From assembly GCA_038851035.1 (NCBI GenBank), contig JAWCLH010000028.1:1-37578 (forward strand): a DNA stretch of 37,578 nt. The letters are read 5' to 3'. The DNA is from Thermoplasmata archaeon (GTDB lineage: Archaea > Thermoplasmatota > DTKX01 > VGTL01). Under the pieces are notes generated by a model that was not told where the DNA came from, did no database searches, and saw only the letters and a list, made by a program, of their open reading frames with translations. Shown here one piece after another: positions 15,932 to 24,426 of the stretch. The position numbers and the translations under genes were made by a program. Within the stretch, counting starts at the first letter, position 1. Every line of letters starts with the position of its first letter.

Positions 15932-17128
15932 TCACCGCCCTATCCCTGCGGGCATCATGAGCCTCCTGAATCTGTCGAAAATCGCGCGTGCGTCCTGGGG
16001 GCCCGGGGAAGCCTCCGGATGATACTGGACGGAGAAGACCGGCAGCTCTCGATGCCTGAGCGCCTCCGCGGTCCCGTCGTTCACATTGGTCTCGACGAGC
16101 TCCAGCTCCGGCGGGAGGTCAGGGTCAACGGCGAAGCCGTGGTTCTGCGAGGTGATACGAACTTTGTGCGTCCCGACCTCCCTCACAGGCTGATTCGCAC
16201 CCCTGTGCCCGAACTTGAGCTTGAACGTCCTCCCGCCGAAAGCAAGCGCGATTATCTGGTGGCCGAGGCAGATTCCCATCAGCGGCACCCTTCCAGCGAG
16301 CTCTCTCACGGCCCTGACAACGGTTCCCTGAATCTCGGGGTGGGCCGGGTCCCCCGGGCCGTTGGAGACCAGAACGCCGTCCGGCTCGAGTTCCAAGATT
16401 CGTGCAGAGCTCCACGAGTAGGGGACCCTCACTACTTCTGCGAAGTGGCAGAGGTTCCGGATGATGCTCAGCTTCACCCCGCAGTCGACCACGACCACCC
16501 GGAGGACCCCCTCCCTCTTCGTAGGAATTCCTCCCTCAGAATTCGGCGGGAAGGGGGGCGCTCCCCCGGAGGCTTCTGCGGACGCGGACGAAGCCCCCCA
16601 ATGTCCCGGGCGGCCGGAGAAAGCGTGGAAGACGGGCTGCGGAACGCTGACGCCTGCGACGAGATTCTGTGTGTCTGGGTAGGGCATCTCCCGGACAACT
16701 CCTAGTAACTTCTCCTCGCCCCCCTCCGTCGTCAGGGCGGCGCGCATCGTGCCCCTCGCCCTCGTTTTTATGGTGAGCGCCCGCGTGTCGACGCCGGCGA
16801 GCCCCGGCACGCCGCCCCATCTCAAAAATTCGTCGAGGGTCATCAGGCTCTCCCTGTGATGGGGCCTCGCGCAGTGCTCCCGCACAACCATCGCCCTGAC
16901 TTTTATACCGTCGGATTCAAAAGCGCCACCGCTGATGCCGTAGTTCCCGATGAGGGGGTAGGTCATCATCAGCAGCTGGCCGCTGTAGGACGGGTCGGTC
17001 AGGGCCTCTTGGTAGCCGGTCATGCCCGTGTTAAAGACGAGCTCACCGAAAACAGTCCCCCTGGCGCCGAAGGCGCGCCCTCGGACAATCGTACCGTCGT
17101 CCAGGACCAGCGCGCCCTCCCGCTCCAT
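15932..17128 (-). CDS. carA: Carbamoyl-phosphate synthase small (glutaminase) subunit
   Basis: Hydrolyses glutamine and delivers ammonia to CarB. The 398-residue protein has the CPSase small-chain N-domain (LVFNTGMTGYQEALTDPSY, residues 31-48; GNYGI at 61-65) and a class I glutamine amidotransferase domain (about 208-390). The latter carries nucleophile C287 in GICLGHQ and the His/Glu pair in YHPEAS (H370, E372). A ~37-residue Gly/Ser/Pro-rich insert (about 170-206) separates the domains, longer than usual. It is immediately upstream of carB and probably cotranscribed; the stop (TGA, 15932-15934) is 4 nt from the proposed carB ATA start. A TATA-like CTTATGAA lies near 17158-17165 on the minus strand. 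The preceding 17129-17353 interval is GC-rich with no gene seen. Confidence 0.97.
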   Translation of the reverse strand: MEREGALVLDDGTIVRGRAFGARGTVFGELVFNTGMTGYQEALTDPSYSGQLLMMTYPLIGNYGISGGAFESDGIKVRAMVVREHCARPHHRESLMTLDEFLRWGGVPGLAGVDTRALTIKTRARGTMRAALTTEGGEEKLLGVVREMPYPDTQNLVAGVSVPQPVFHAFSGRPGHWGASSASAEASGGAPPFPPNSEGGIPTKREGVLRVVVVDCGVKLSIIRNLCHFAEVVRVPYSWSSARILELEPDGVLVSNGPGDPAHPEIQGTVVRAVRELAGRVPLMGICLGHQIIALAFGGRTFKLKFGHRGANQPVREVGTHKVRITSQNHGFAVDPDLPPELELVETNVNDGTAEALRHRELPVFSVQYHPEASPGPQDARAIFDRFRRLMMPAGIGR

Positions 17129-17353
17129 CCCACAGGCCTCACCCCAATTGCGCAGGATTCATAAGAACGTTGGCCATGGGAGCCCCTCACGACCGGTCCG
17201 CGATTCTCCGGGTTCCGTTGCGAGGGGCGGGACAGGACGGAGGGCCGCGCATGTCTGGCCAGCCCTGTGCTGGAATAAGGGGGCGGGGTGGCCGGTGTTA
17301 ACGGACCCGGGGGGGTGGGAGCCGAGCGGAGCGGAATCGGCGGGGGGATTTTT

Positions 17354-20300
17354 CTACCGCGAGGCCGCAGCCAGCGGGAACTCCGGCGGGTAGCACAGCG
17401 TGTTCCTGCCCCTCTGCTCTATTTTCACGCTCCCCCTGCGCGCCAGAAGCCTGATGTGGTAGCTCACGACCTGATGGCTCGTTTCCAGCGCGTTGGCCAG
17501 CTCGTTTGGAGTGATTCCCGGCCTCTGCTGAATCAGCTCCAGAATTTTCTTCTGCGTCTCCCTCACGCCCAGCCGCAGCCTGACCCGCGCGGGGTCAACG
17601 CCCGTCGGGTAGAAGCGCCTGTAAATTCTGTCCATTCTCGAGAAAATGAACCCTTCCCTCTCCAGGGTGCGGAGGTGGTAGGCGAGGGTCCCGTTCTTCA
17701 GCCTAAGGGTCCTTCTGATCGAGGAGTAGTGATCTCCGGGGTTGGCCTGAATGTAGCCGAAGACCTGCCCCCTGACGAACTGGTCGAGTACTTCCTCCTT
17801 TTTTATTTTTGAGTAGAGGGGAACCAGCGCCAGAAAGAGCTTGTACCGGGAGGCCTCCGCGCCCACTATCGCGACTGCTGCCAGAACGGCCGACACCGCC
17901 GAAACTGCCACCGCGGTCCGGCCTAGACTCTCGGATGGGGCCGCGGCCGGAGCTGGGGACCCGGGAGAGGTCGAAGCCGGGGGAGGGGCCCGAACATCCA
18001 CTTTGATTGATGTGGAGGAGGGTGATAGGAATGAAGCCTTGGCGCCCTGCGGGCTGAAGAGGACAGAGAGCTCGTGCGCCCCCTCGGCCTCCAGAACAAT
18101 AGCGCTTACACAGAACCGCCCGGAAGGGTCGGTCACGCAGGAATAACTCCTGCCTCCGAAGACCACTGTCACGGGGGCACAGCCCACGGGATCGCCGCTC
18201 TCGCCGCCCCAATTCTCCCTGAGAACCCCTGAGACCGTGAGGGGGCCTCCGCTAGTTAGCGTGGGAAGAGGATCTAGTTTGATGAGGGTTCCGACTGTGA
18301 CACGGAAGACCGCCTCCCGTCGGGCCGTTCCTGTTCCGGAGAGGCTCGCGGTGGCGACCACCCTTAGCTCCCCGGCGGGCTCGGACCATCCGACGGTGTG
18401 GGGGAGGCAGAAGTAGCCCAAGGGGTCCGTTCTCACTCTCCCGAGGAGCTCACGGTAGCCCGCCCTCAGGGCCTCGATCATGACCGAGGCCCCTGAGAGC
18501 GGCTCACCGGCCTCATCCACGACCTTCCCCGCAACACCCGGGAACCTGAGGCCGTCGAGCCAGGTCTCAACAGCATGACCCTTCGCCCACTCCCCTCCCT
18601 CAAAAATTACGCTGAGCGACCTCTCAATCCTCACATCCAACCGGCCCTCCGCGGGAAGCAGCCCGTGCCCGGAGCCATTCGAGCGCAGGACGAGCTCGAA
18701 CCCCTCCTCCTCGAAGGTCTCAGGAACAAAAAAGGCGATGGAGAAGCAGCCAAGGCTGTCAGTCTCCGCCGCCAGTCCCCACGGATCGAAGGGAAGGACG
18801 GCCCACACGCTCTCCCCCGGTAGCGGGGTCCCGTCGAGAAGGAGTGCGCCGGAGACGAGAGCCTCCGACCCGGGCCTGACCGGCGAAATTTGGGGGAGCT
18901 CGAAGCGAGGCCTGACTACGACTCGGCACCCCACCTCGGCCTCCGCTGGCTGATAGCTCTCCGTTCCCTCGAAAAGCAGCCTGAAGGCGGCGTTGCCCGG
19001 GCGCTCGCCGTAGGGAATTCGGATGGCCGCGGCGAAGAAGCCAGTGGCATTGGGAGCAGTAACGCTCCTCACCTCGACCGGAGCTCCAGAGCCGTTGTCC
19101 CAGAGCACATTTATCAGCCCCGACCCCCAGGTCCCCGCGGGAATTACCGGGGCAATTCCTCGGGCGTCGACCAGCCGGGCCCGGACCTCGGCCCAGCCGC
19201 CGGGCGAGGCTATTATCTCGCCCTCAGGAATCTCGAAGCGCGTCGCAGCCCTTACGCGGATTCTCAGGTGTGCGAAGGAGGGGTAATAGGGCCCATCGGG
19301 ATTGAATTTGATATCGAGGTGAACGTGGCCCGCGGGTGCATCGAAGGGCACATTCCAGTCAAGGGAGAAGGCGCCGGTGGACAAACGAGCAGATGGGGTC
19401 GTGCTCTTCAGCTCGAATCTCACCACCACTCCATCAGCGCTGCTGAAATCCATCGGGGAGCCAGTGGCCCTCAGGCTCGCAAGCTCGACGGTCATTACAA
19501 TCCACTCGCCCTCCGGTCCCACAATGGCGACGGGGTCGCTCCAGGCGCTCCCGTTCCACACGCGAAGTCCGGCGCGGTCTCCGGGCGCAAGCCCCTTCCA
19601 GAATGCGAAAGAGATTCTTGTCTCCGACCCAAGAGCGTTTAGTCCCATCAGAGGGCTCTCCGCCCATTCGTCGGCGAGGTGGGAGTAGGGGCCGTCAAGA
19701 TTCGTGCCCAGACACGAGTGGCCGCGGAACGGCGCCGGACCATGGGAAGGTCTCCCCGCCTCCCAGTCAACGCCGTCCCCTCCGAAGCTCCAGCCGGGCG
19801 CTCCCGCCTCAAAACCCTCCCTGAAAAGGACCGCCGGAATTCCGGGAGCGGTGAGCTCGAGCTCGTCGATATAGAGGCCGGCGGGCAGGGGCGGGCCGAG
19901 CGGGGCACCGTCGAGCGTGGCGCGGACCACGCCCCTCAGCGGCCCGCCATCCACGGCCTCGGCCCGTCCCGAGATTCGGCACGTGGAGCCGGCGTCCACG
20001 GCACCCGCGGGCTCCAGAATTCGAATCACGGTGGGGAAAAGCACCTCGACCCGGACCAACAGCTCAGCGGGAGGGTAGAGCTGAAGCTCTCCTACGCCGG
20101 GGAAGAAAGCCCTCGTTCCCGCGAAGCTGAACTTCATCTCGTAGATACCGGCCGAGGGAGCGAGGCGCCTCTCCGGCACCCATCTTCTAATGAAAAAAGT
20201 TCCGTTGATTTCACCGCCAGGAGCCGCGGGGTCGCGCCATGAGACCTGAATGGGGCACTGCTCCTCCCCGTTGAACCACCAGCGGATGGTCTCTCCATGA

Positions 20301-20851
20301 CCCGCCACGCCCCTGTTCCGAAGCGCCGCCTCCCTGCCCCCCCCGTAAGAGAGGAGTGTGAAGTTGCCGTCCACGAGCTGGCCTGTCAGGTCCAGGGGCT
20401 CGTCGACGCGAATTCTCCCCAGCCCAGTCTCGAGGTCGGGGAAGGGCTGGAGGCCGCTCTCGAAGGTCCCCTTCGCAAGCGTGATGCTCACATTTTCCGA
20501 GACAACGACGATGCTCCGTGGTGATGTCCCGCCGACGCCTCTCTGCCCGTCCCTTCCTTCAGTTGGGCAGGAAGCCTCCCTTCCTCGAGCGCTCCCGTGG
20601 GCCTCACCTCCCCCGCCTCCTGCACCACAATCAGCCCCACCTCTTTCCTCGAAGCCTGCCGATTCCGGCGGAGCGGCCGCCCCGGTCTCCCCGCTCCTGT
20701 TTTCAGTCTCCGGCCCCGGCCCTTTATCCCGCGCCCTCGTCTCCTCCTTCATCGGGCCGGCTGCGCCGGACGGAGCCTCCGCCAGACTCACCTGCGCCAT
20801 TAGAGCCAGCAGCACCACCAGCGCTGCGAGGGCGCGGAGAGTCCGGTCCAT
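17354..20851 (-). CDS. Membrane-anchored regulator: large ectodomain plus two cytoplasmic winged helices
   Basis: A 1165-residue protein. A signal peptide (MDRTLRALAALVVLLALMAQ) is followed by a low-complexity Glu/Gly stretch and a ~850-residue extracellular part of beta-sandwich and carboxypeptidase-regulatory-like repeats (for example VVDEAGEPLSGASVMIEALR). A single membrane segment (about 955-980) leads to a cytoplasmic C-terminus with two winged-helix domains. The first contains VFGYIQANPGDHYSSIRRTL and GTLAYHLRTLEREGFI; the second contains ETQKKILELIQQRPGITPNE and SHQVVSYHIRLLARRG. Such chains occur in Thermoplasmata-like archaea and are presumed to couple an external signal to transcription. 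The ligand and target are unknown. ATG 20851 was chosen over TTG 20881 because it starts the signal peptide and has GGAGGGAG just upstream. Confidence 0.86.
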   Translation of the reverse strand: MDRTLRALAALVVLLALMAQVSLAEAPSGAAGPMKEETRARDKGPGPETENRSGETGAAAPPESAGFEERGGADCGAGGGGGEAHGSARGREASCPTEGRDGQRGVGGTSPRSIVVVSENVSITLAKGTFESGLQPFPDLETGLGRIRVDEPLDLTGQLVDGNFTLLSYGGGREAALRNRGVAGHGETIRWWFNGEEQCPIQVSWRDPAAPGGEINGTFFIRRWVPERRLAPSAGIYEMKFSFAGTRAFFPGVGELQLYPPAELLVRVEVLFPTVIRILEPAGAVDAGSTCRISGRAEAVDGGPLRGVVRATLDGAPLGPPLPAGLYIDELELTAPGIPAVLFREGFEAGAPGWSFGGDGVDWEAGRPSHGPAPFRGHSCLGTNLDGPYSHLADEWAESPLMGLNALGSETRISFAFWKGLAPGDRAGLRVWNGSAWSDPVAIVGPEGEWIVMTVELASLRATGSPMDFSSADGVVVRFELKSTTPSARLSTGAFSLDWNVPFDAPAGHVHLDIKFNPDGPYYPSFAHLRIRVRAATRFEIPEGEIIASPGGWAEVRARLVDARGIAPVIPAGTWGSGLINVLWDNGSGAPVEVRSVTAPNATGFFAAAIRIPYGERPGNAAFRLLFEGTESYQPAEAEVGCRVVVRPRFELPQISPVRPGSEALVSGALLLDGTPLPGESVWAVLPFDPWGLAAETDSLGCFSIAFFVPETFEEEGFELVLRSNGSGHGLLPAEGRLDVRIERSLSVIFEGGEWAKGHAVETWLDGLRFPGVAGKVVDEAGEPLSGASVMIEALRAGYRELLGRVRTDPLGYFCLPHTVGWSEPAGELRVVATASLSGTGTARREAVFRVTVGTLIKLDPLPTLTSGGPLTVSGVLRENWGGESGDPVGCAPVTVVFGGRSYSCVTDPSGRFCVSAIVLEAEGAHELSVLFSPQGAKASFLSPSSTSIKVDVRAPPPASTSPGSPAPAAAPSESLGRTAVAVSAVSAVLAAVAIVGAEASRYKLFLALVPLYSKIKKEEVLDQFVRGQVFGYIQANPGDHYSSIRRTLRLKNGTLAYHLRTLEREGFIFSRMDRIYRRFYPTGVDPARVRLRLGVRETQKKILELIQQRPGITPNELANALETSHQVVSYHIRLLARRGSVKIEQRGRNTLCYPPEFPLAAASR

Positions 20852-20882
20852 ATCTCCCTCCCATCGATTCTCTGTCCTCAAA

Positions 20883-20891
20883 TTATATAAA
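20883..20891 (-). promoter_or_regulatory. Strong TATA box of the double-wHTH gene
   Basis: On the minus strand TTTATATAA sits in a longer AT-rich run (20881-20930). Its centre is 36 nt before ATG 20851, giving a short leader of about 10 nt that contains the Shine-Dalgarno sequence. Confidence 0.6.
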
Positions 20892-21138
20892 AATTGTTGA
20901 TGGTATTTTTCATATTATAAAAGTGTTGCTGCTGGGCGGCGCCAGGGAGAAGGGCTGACAGCTGCTCCGGTGGAGCCTCCCTTTAGCCCTACCGCGCCCG
21001 TTGTATGGCTAGGCATCGCCGGGACTCCCGCCCGGCAGCTGGCCGGATTGCGCTTGCCCGGTCGGGAGCGACATTTCCGACGCCTGAAGGGCCGGTCAGA
21101 GGCATAATTAGTTAAATCTGGAAATAGATAACGGCACG

Positions 21139-21621
21139 GTGGTCTGTTTGATGCCCCCGCAGCCGAGCCAGAGTCCGTATCCGCCGCCTCCGCAGCCAGC
21201 GACCTACACGATGCCGCCCCCTCCGTCGGGCGGCCCCTGGACGAAGGGTTTGACCATCGTCCTGGCGCTCGTAGGCCTCATCCTGTTTTTCGGGGGAATG
21301 ATGGTTGTATCCTCGACGGCATTTTTGGATCCCCCGACCAGGCCCGAATATGGGGATGACTATGGGGAATACGAGAAGAAAATGGAGAAATACAAGGAGG
21401 ACTCGGAGAAATACCAGGACACAATCAGAAATATGGGCGGGGCCGGGAGGGTGGTGATCGAAATAGGTGGCCTGATCGCAACCGTCGCCTTCATCACCGG
21501 AGGAATAGCGGCCGAGCAGATAAACGAGAAGGTCAGGGTTGGCCTCGTCTCGGCTGCGGTTGCGGTGATTGTCTCGACGCTCGTGGTGCTCAGCATATTC
21601 TCCAGTTTCCCGGGACTCTGA
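21139..21621 (+). CDS. Small membrane protein with proline-rich N-terminus
   Basis: A 160-residue protein that I do not recognise. The Pro/Tyr-rich N-terminus (residues 5-32) is followed by a membrane segment (TKGLTIVLALVGLILFFGGM), a charged Tyr/Glu/Lys-rich loop (about 66-98: DDYGEYEKKMEKYKEDSEKY), and two further hydrophobic segments (about 104-123 and 131-155). The loop is probably on one side of the membrane as a short helix. Start choice is unsure: GTG 21139 has an AT-rich element 25 nt upstream (21111-21119), and ATG 21151 has GAAATAGATA at the same distance. No partner gene or catalytic residue is evident. Confidence 0.65.
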   Translation: MVCLMPPQPSQSPYPPPPQPATYTMPPPPSGGPWTKGLTIVLALVGLILFFGGMMVVSSTAFLDPPTRPEYGDDYGEYEKKMEKYKEDSEKYQDTIRNMGGAGRVVIEIGGLIATVAFITGGIAAEQINEKVRVGLVSAAVAVIVSTLVVLSIFSSFPGL

Positions 21622-21625
21622 GCTG

Positions 21626-21822
21626 TTACCATCGGGGCCTTCCCCGCCCGAGCCACAGAAGGAGGGAGGCGGAAGCGGCGGAGAGAACTAGGATCAGCGC
21701 GCCGATAGCCAGCGGCATGCGGGCATTATCCCCCGGAATGCAGAAGGAGAACCCGACGAGCACGAGCTCCGAGCACTCAACGCCGTCGAACGCGCGGACC
21801 GCGAGGGTGTTGAGGCCGCGTC
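21626..21822 (-). pseudogene. 3' remnant of an Ig-like, membrane-anchored surface protein
   Basis: Translating the minus strand from about 21822 gives RGLNTLAVRAFDG, a short strand, then MPLAIGALILVLSAASASLL and a basic end (GRGRPRW) before the stop at 21626. The same order ends the surface protein at 36776-37578 (GRHTLQARAYDG, strand, GAVLVLMAAASAAVLLWRKR). The matching part starts right after the MinD-type gene's stop and has no start codon of its own with similarity upstream. It is best read as the last ~65 codons of a lost gene, cut at the junction near 21822. It is too short to be a functional protein. The open frame extends to 21988, but that upstream part is antisense-frame noise inside the ATPase gene. 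Confidence 0.6.
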
Positions 21823-22707
21823 TCACCCGTAGAGTATCCTCCGCGCTACTCTTCGCCATATCCCATCCACCAGCCTGCCGAACCCCTCTGGCTCGAGCTC
21901 TACCACCGTTTTCTCCGCGACCATGGCTCTGGCCGGTGCGTCGCTGTACGGCAGCTTCCCAGCGAGCTCGAGCCCACGCTCCGAGCACCAGCGCTCGATG
22001 CTCTTTGTATTTCCTTCGTTCAGGTCGTGCTTATTGATGCAGACCATCGCTGGCACATTGAAGTGCTCGCAGACCTCCAGAACGCGTTCCAGGTCGTGAA
22101 TTCCTGATGGCGTGGGCTCGGTGACTAGCAGCGCCAGGCTCGCTCCACCAAGCGAGGCGATTACGGGGCAGCCCGTCCCGGGCGGCCCATCCACGATGAT
22201 AAGCCCCCTTCCCTCCCTTTTCGCGAGCTCCCTCGCGCTCTGCAGGACGAGCGAGACCAATTTTCCAGAAGCCTCTCCCCCCGGCTCCAGCTCCGCGTGC
22301 GCCATTGGACCGAAGCGAGTCCGTGATATAAAAGCCGAGCCCAAAACTCTCTCGACGTATCTTATAGCCCCGGCGAGGCATACGATTCCGCAGACGCCGC
22401 AGCCCTCGCAGCGCTCCGCGATTATTCTGAATTTCTCATCGATGGCGAGGAAGCGGCAGCGCTCACGGCAGGCGCCGCACCCAGTGCATTTCGCCGGGTC
22501 TATTTCGGCCAGCCTGGGCCCCTTGAACTCCTCCATGCTGAGAATCTCTGGCCTGAGTAGGAGGTGGAGGTCAGGGGCGTCGACGTCGCAGTCCGCAAGA
22601 ACCGCGCCCCGCGCGAGGGAGGCGAATGCCGCAGCTAGGGAGGTCTTCCCCGTTCCTCCCTTGCCGCTGATGACCGTGAGCTGCCTTATCTCTCCACCAC
22701 ACCTCAT
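21823..22707 (-). CDS. MinD-type ATPase with inserted 2x[4Fe-4S] ferredoxin domain (second of pair)
   Basis: A 294-residue cytoplasmic P-loop ATPase of the SIMIBI/MinD class. The deviant Walker A is SGKGGTGKT (residues 14-22), and DCDVDAPD follows at 39-46. A ferredoxin insert has C74/C77/C80/C84 and C100/C103/C106/C110, giving two [4Fe-4S] sites, as in COG1149 proteins. Switch-like VDGPPGTGCP is present at about 172-181. Proteins of this kind come in pairs in anaerobes and are linked to Fe-S or metal-cluster assembly and to the Desulfovibrio Orp complex. The true start is ATG 22707, which overlaps the stop of the paired upstream gene (ATGA), so the two should be made together, likely as a heterodimer. 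The open frame upstream of 22707 is noise. Confidence 0.93.
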   Translation of the reverse strand: MRCGGEIRQLTVISGKGGTGKTSLAAAFASLARGAVLADCDVDAPDLHLLLRPEILSMEEFKGPRLAEIDPAKCTGCGACRERCRFLAIDEKFRIIAERCEGCGVCGIVCLAGAIRYVERVLGSAFISRTRFGPMAHAELEPGGEASGKLVSLVLQSARELAKREGRGLIIVDGPPGTGCPVIASLGGASLALLVTEPTPSGIHDLERVLEVCEHFNVPAMVCINKHDLNEGNTKSIERWCSERGLELAGKLPYSDAPARAMVAEKTVVELEPEGFGRLVDGIWRRVARRILYG

Positions 22708-23543
22708 GCCACCGCCTCCAGTCTCTCCAGCAGTTGCGCGAAGCGAGATTCCATCTCCGGAATCGCGATTGGAGGAACACCCTTTGAGTAGAGCCTGGCC
22801 ACCTCCATGCTGTTGGGAATTCTGAGGAGCACCGAAACCCTCTCCCGCGCGCACCACTCCTCGACCCCGGCGTCCCCGATTCCGTCCCTGTTGACGACAA
22901 CGCCGAACGGGATACCCAGCTTCCTAATCACCCTAACCGCTATTTTGAGGTCGTGCAGGCCGAATAGCGTGGGCTCGGTCACGAGGACGCAGAAGTCGCT
23001 CCACCGGACCGTCTCCACCATCGGGCAGGCGGCGCCCGGTGAGGAGTCGAGAACCACGAGCTCCCTGACCGCCATCGGCCTCAGAGCCCTGATGACCGGG
23101 ACCGCCGCGGTCTCGCCGATGTTCAGCCGTCCCTCCAGAAGCTCCAGACCATTTTTCACCCCGCGGCTCAGTGCGCCCACGGTCCGCGACTCCTCCCCAA
23201 TCGCCCCTCTCGGGCACACGAGGGCGCAGCCGCCGCAGCCATGGCAGAGCTCCGTGAAAAGGAGCACATCGGAGGGCAGGACCGCGAGTGCGTGGTAGTT
23301 GCAGAAGTCGGCGCATTTCCCGCAGAAGTCGCACCTGGATTTGTCGATTCGGGGGACGGCCAGCCGCACCTCACCCGCCGGCCTCATCTCCGCTCCGACG
23401 AGAAGGTTGCAGTCGGGCGCCTCGACGTCGCAATCGAGCAGCTGAACCATCCCCGGGCGCCGGGAAGACGCGAGGAGGGCGAGGCTGACGGCCACGCAGG
23501 TCTTTCCCGTCCCTCCCTTGCCGCTCGCGACGGAGATTATCAT
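22704..23543 (-). CDS. MinD-type ATPase with inserted 2x[4Fe-4S] ferredoxin domain (first of pair)
   Basis: A 279-residue paralogue of the next gene. Walker A SGKGGTGKT is at residues 7-15 and LLDCDVEAPD at 36-45. Ferredoxin cysteines are C71/C74/C77/C81 and C100/C103/C106/C110. The N-terminus MIISVASGKGG is typical, so ATG 23543 was chosen; ATG 23570 or 23573 (MMEKGG) would add about ten residues and cannot be excluded. The much longer open frame to 24179 overlaps the CoA-binding gene in another frame and is spurious. The VVLDSSPGAACPM segment replaces the more usual DGPPG switch, so ATP turnover may differ between the two partners. The role is inferred: ATP-driven assembly or transfer of an Fe-S or metal-sulfur unit. 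Confidence 0.93.
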   Translation of the reverse strand: MIISVASGKGGTGKTCVAVSLALLASSRRPGMVQLLDCDVEAPDCNLLVGAEMRPAGEVRLAVPRIDKSRCDFCGKCADFCNYHALAVLPSDVLLFTELCHGCGGCALVCPRGAIGEESRTVGALSRGVKNGLELLEGRLNIGETAAVPVIRALRPMAVRELVVLDSSPGAACPMVETVRWSDFCVLVTEPTLFGLHDLKIAVRVIRKLGIPFGVVVNRDGIGDAGVEEWCARERVSVLLRIPNSMEVARLYSKGVPPIAIPEMESRFAQLLERLEAVA

Positions 23544-23626
23544 AACGCCATCCCTCCCTCCTTTTTCCATCATAATAATCGGGCCAAATGGGTATCCGCT
23601 AAAGACCCCACCTTCCCCGGGCCCCA

Positions 23627-24049
23627 TCAGGACGATGGACTGCTCCGCTCCTGCCGCCTCCTCCTCTCCACCATAACGCACATCCTGTGCAGCACCTCTA
23701 TTCCCCTCTCCCTGCAGATGGCCAGCGCCCTCTCGCTCTCGGAGCCGGGCTGCATCCAGACCTTCTTGATGCCAAGCCGCGCGCACTCCTCCACCACCTT
23801 CTTGGTGACTGCGGGCGGAACCACAATGTCCACCACATCCGGCCGCTCGGGGAGCTCGGCGAGGCTCCTGTAGCACCTGCGGCCCAGAACCTCCTCCAGG
23901 CCGGGGTTGACTGGATAGACCTTGTATCCAGCGCGGGTCAGGTCCAGAAAGACCTGGTGCCCGAACTTCTCCGGGCTCCGGGAGACGCCCACGAGAGCGA
24001 AGACGTTCTTTTTGTCCAGAAAACCATCGACCGGGCCCCGCTGCTCCAT
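23627..24049 (-). CDS. CoA-binding domain protein (YccU-like)
   Basis: A 140-residue Rossmann-fold protein. FALVGVSRSPEKFGHQVFLD, YKVYPVNPG, the PDVVDIVVPP strand and VWMQPGSESERA match the CoA_binding_2/YccU family. Members bind CoA or a related nucleotide; their role is mostly unclear. The start is ATG 24049 (MEQRGPVDG); the open frame reaches to GTG 24130, but that part overlaps the preceding NifX-like gene and looks like noise. The gene is 17 nt after the NifX-like stop, within the MinD/NifX/Mrp block. Similar CoA-binding proteins are often found beside redox or Fe-S genes, so cotranscription is likely. Confidence 0.9.
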   Translation of the reverse strand: MEQRGPVDGFLDKKNVFALVGVSRSPEKFGHQVFLDLTRAGYKVYPVNPGLEEVLGRRCYRSLAELPERPDVVDIVVPPAVTKKVVEECARLGIKKVWMQPGSESERALAICRERGIEVLHRMCVMVERRRRQERSSPSS

Positions 24050-24066
24050 TTTCAGCCTCCTCCTCC

Positions 24067-24426
24067 TCAGTGCCTGTGCTCCCTGGACGCGGTCTCCTCG
24101 CTCGCCGGCAAAAGCCTTCCACGCTTCCACAGCTCGAGGGTCTCACTGACGGTGCCCCGGGCGCCCATGTAGACCTCAATCCCGACGCTCTTAAACATCG
24201 CGATAGCTCTCGGCCCCATCCCGCTGGCCAGCATCACCTTTACCCCCTCCCTGGCGAGGTGCTCCGGGGGTTTTCCGGCTCCGCCCATGTGCTCGCTCCT
24301 GTTCTGAATCACCTTAACCTCGTCCGTTTCGCTGTCCACTATCGTGAATGTGGGGGCGCGGCCGAAGTGCTCGATCACGAGCTCGTCCAGCCTCCTCTCA
24401 CCGAGGGTTGGCACCGCTACTTTCAT
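24067..24426 (-). CDS. NifX/Orp-like dinitrogenase-cofactor family protein
   Basis: A 119-residue protein of the Nitro_FeMo-Co (NifX/NifB C-terminal) family. It starts MKVAVPTLGE and has a HFGRAPTFTIVD strand, then RSEHMGGAGKPPEHLAREGV and LASGMGPRAI, the pattern of such proteins. The family binds iron-molybdenum or copper-molybdenum-sulfur units; the Desulfovibrio orange protein (Orp) belongs to it. ATG 24426 overlaps the stop of the zinc-ribbon gene (ATGA), so coupling is likely. No nif structural genes are in the window, so nitrogen fixation is not implied. The C-terminus is charged (ASREHRH). Confidence 0.93.
   Translation of the reverse strand: MKVAVPTLGERRLDELVIEHFGRAPTFTIVDSETDEVKVIQNRSEHMGGAGKPPEHLAREGVKVMLASGMGPRAIAMFKSVGIEVYMGARGTVSETLELWKRGRLLPASEETASREHRH

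Noticed and set aside
16461-16682. Plus-strand frames inside carA and carB
   Set aside because: Shadow frames of the strongly conserved minus-strand genes.
23544-24179. N-terminal extension of the first MinD-Fd gene
   Set aside because: It overlaps the CoA-binding gene in another frame and shows no conserved pattern; the ATG at 23543 begins the family-typical N-terminus.
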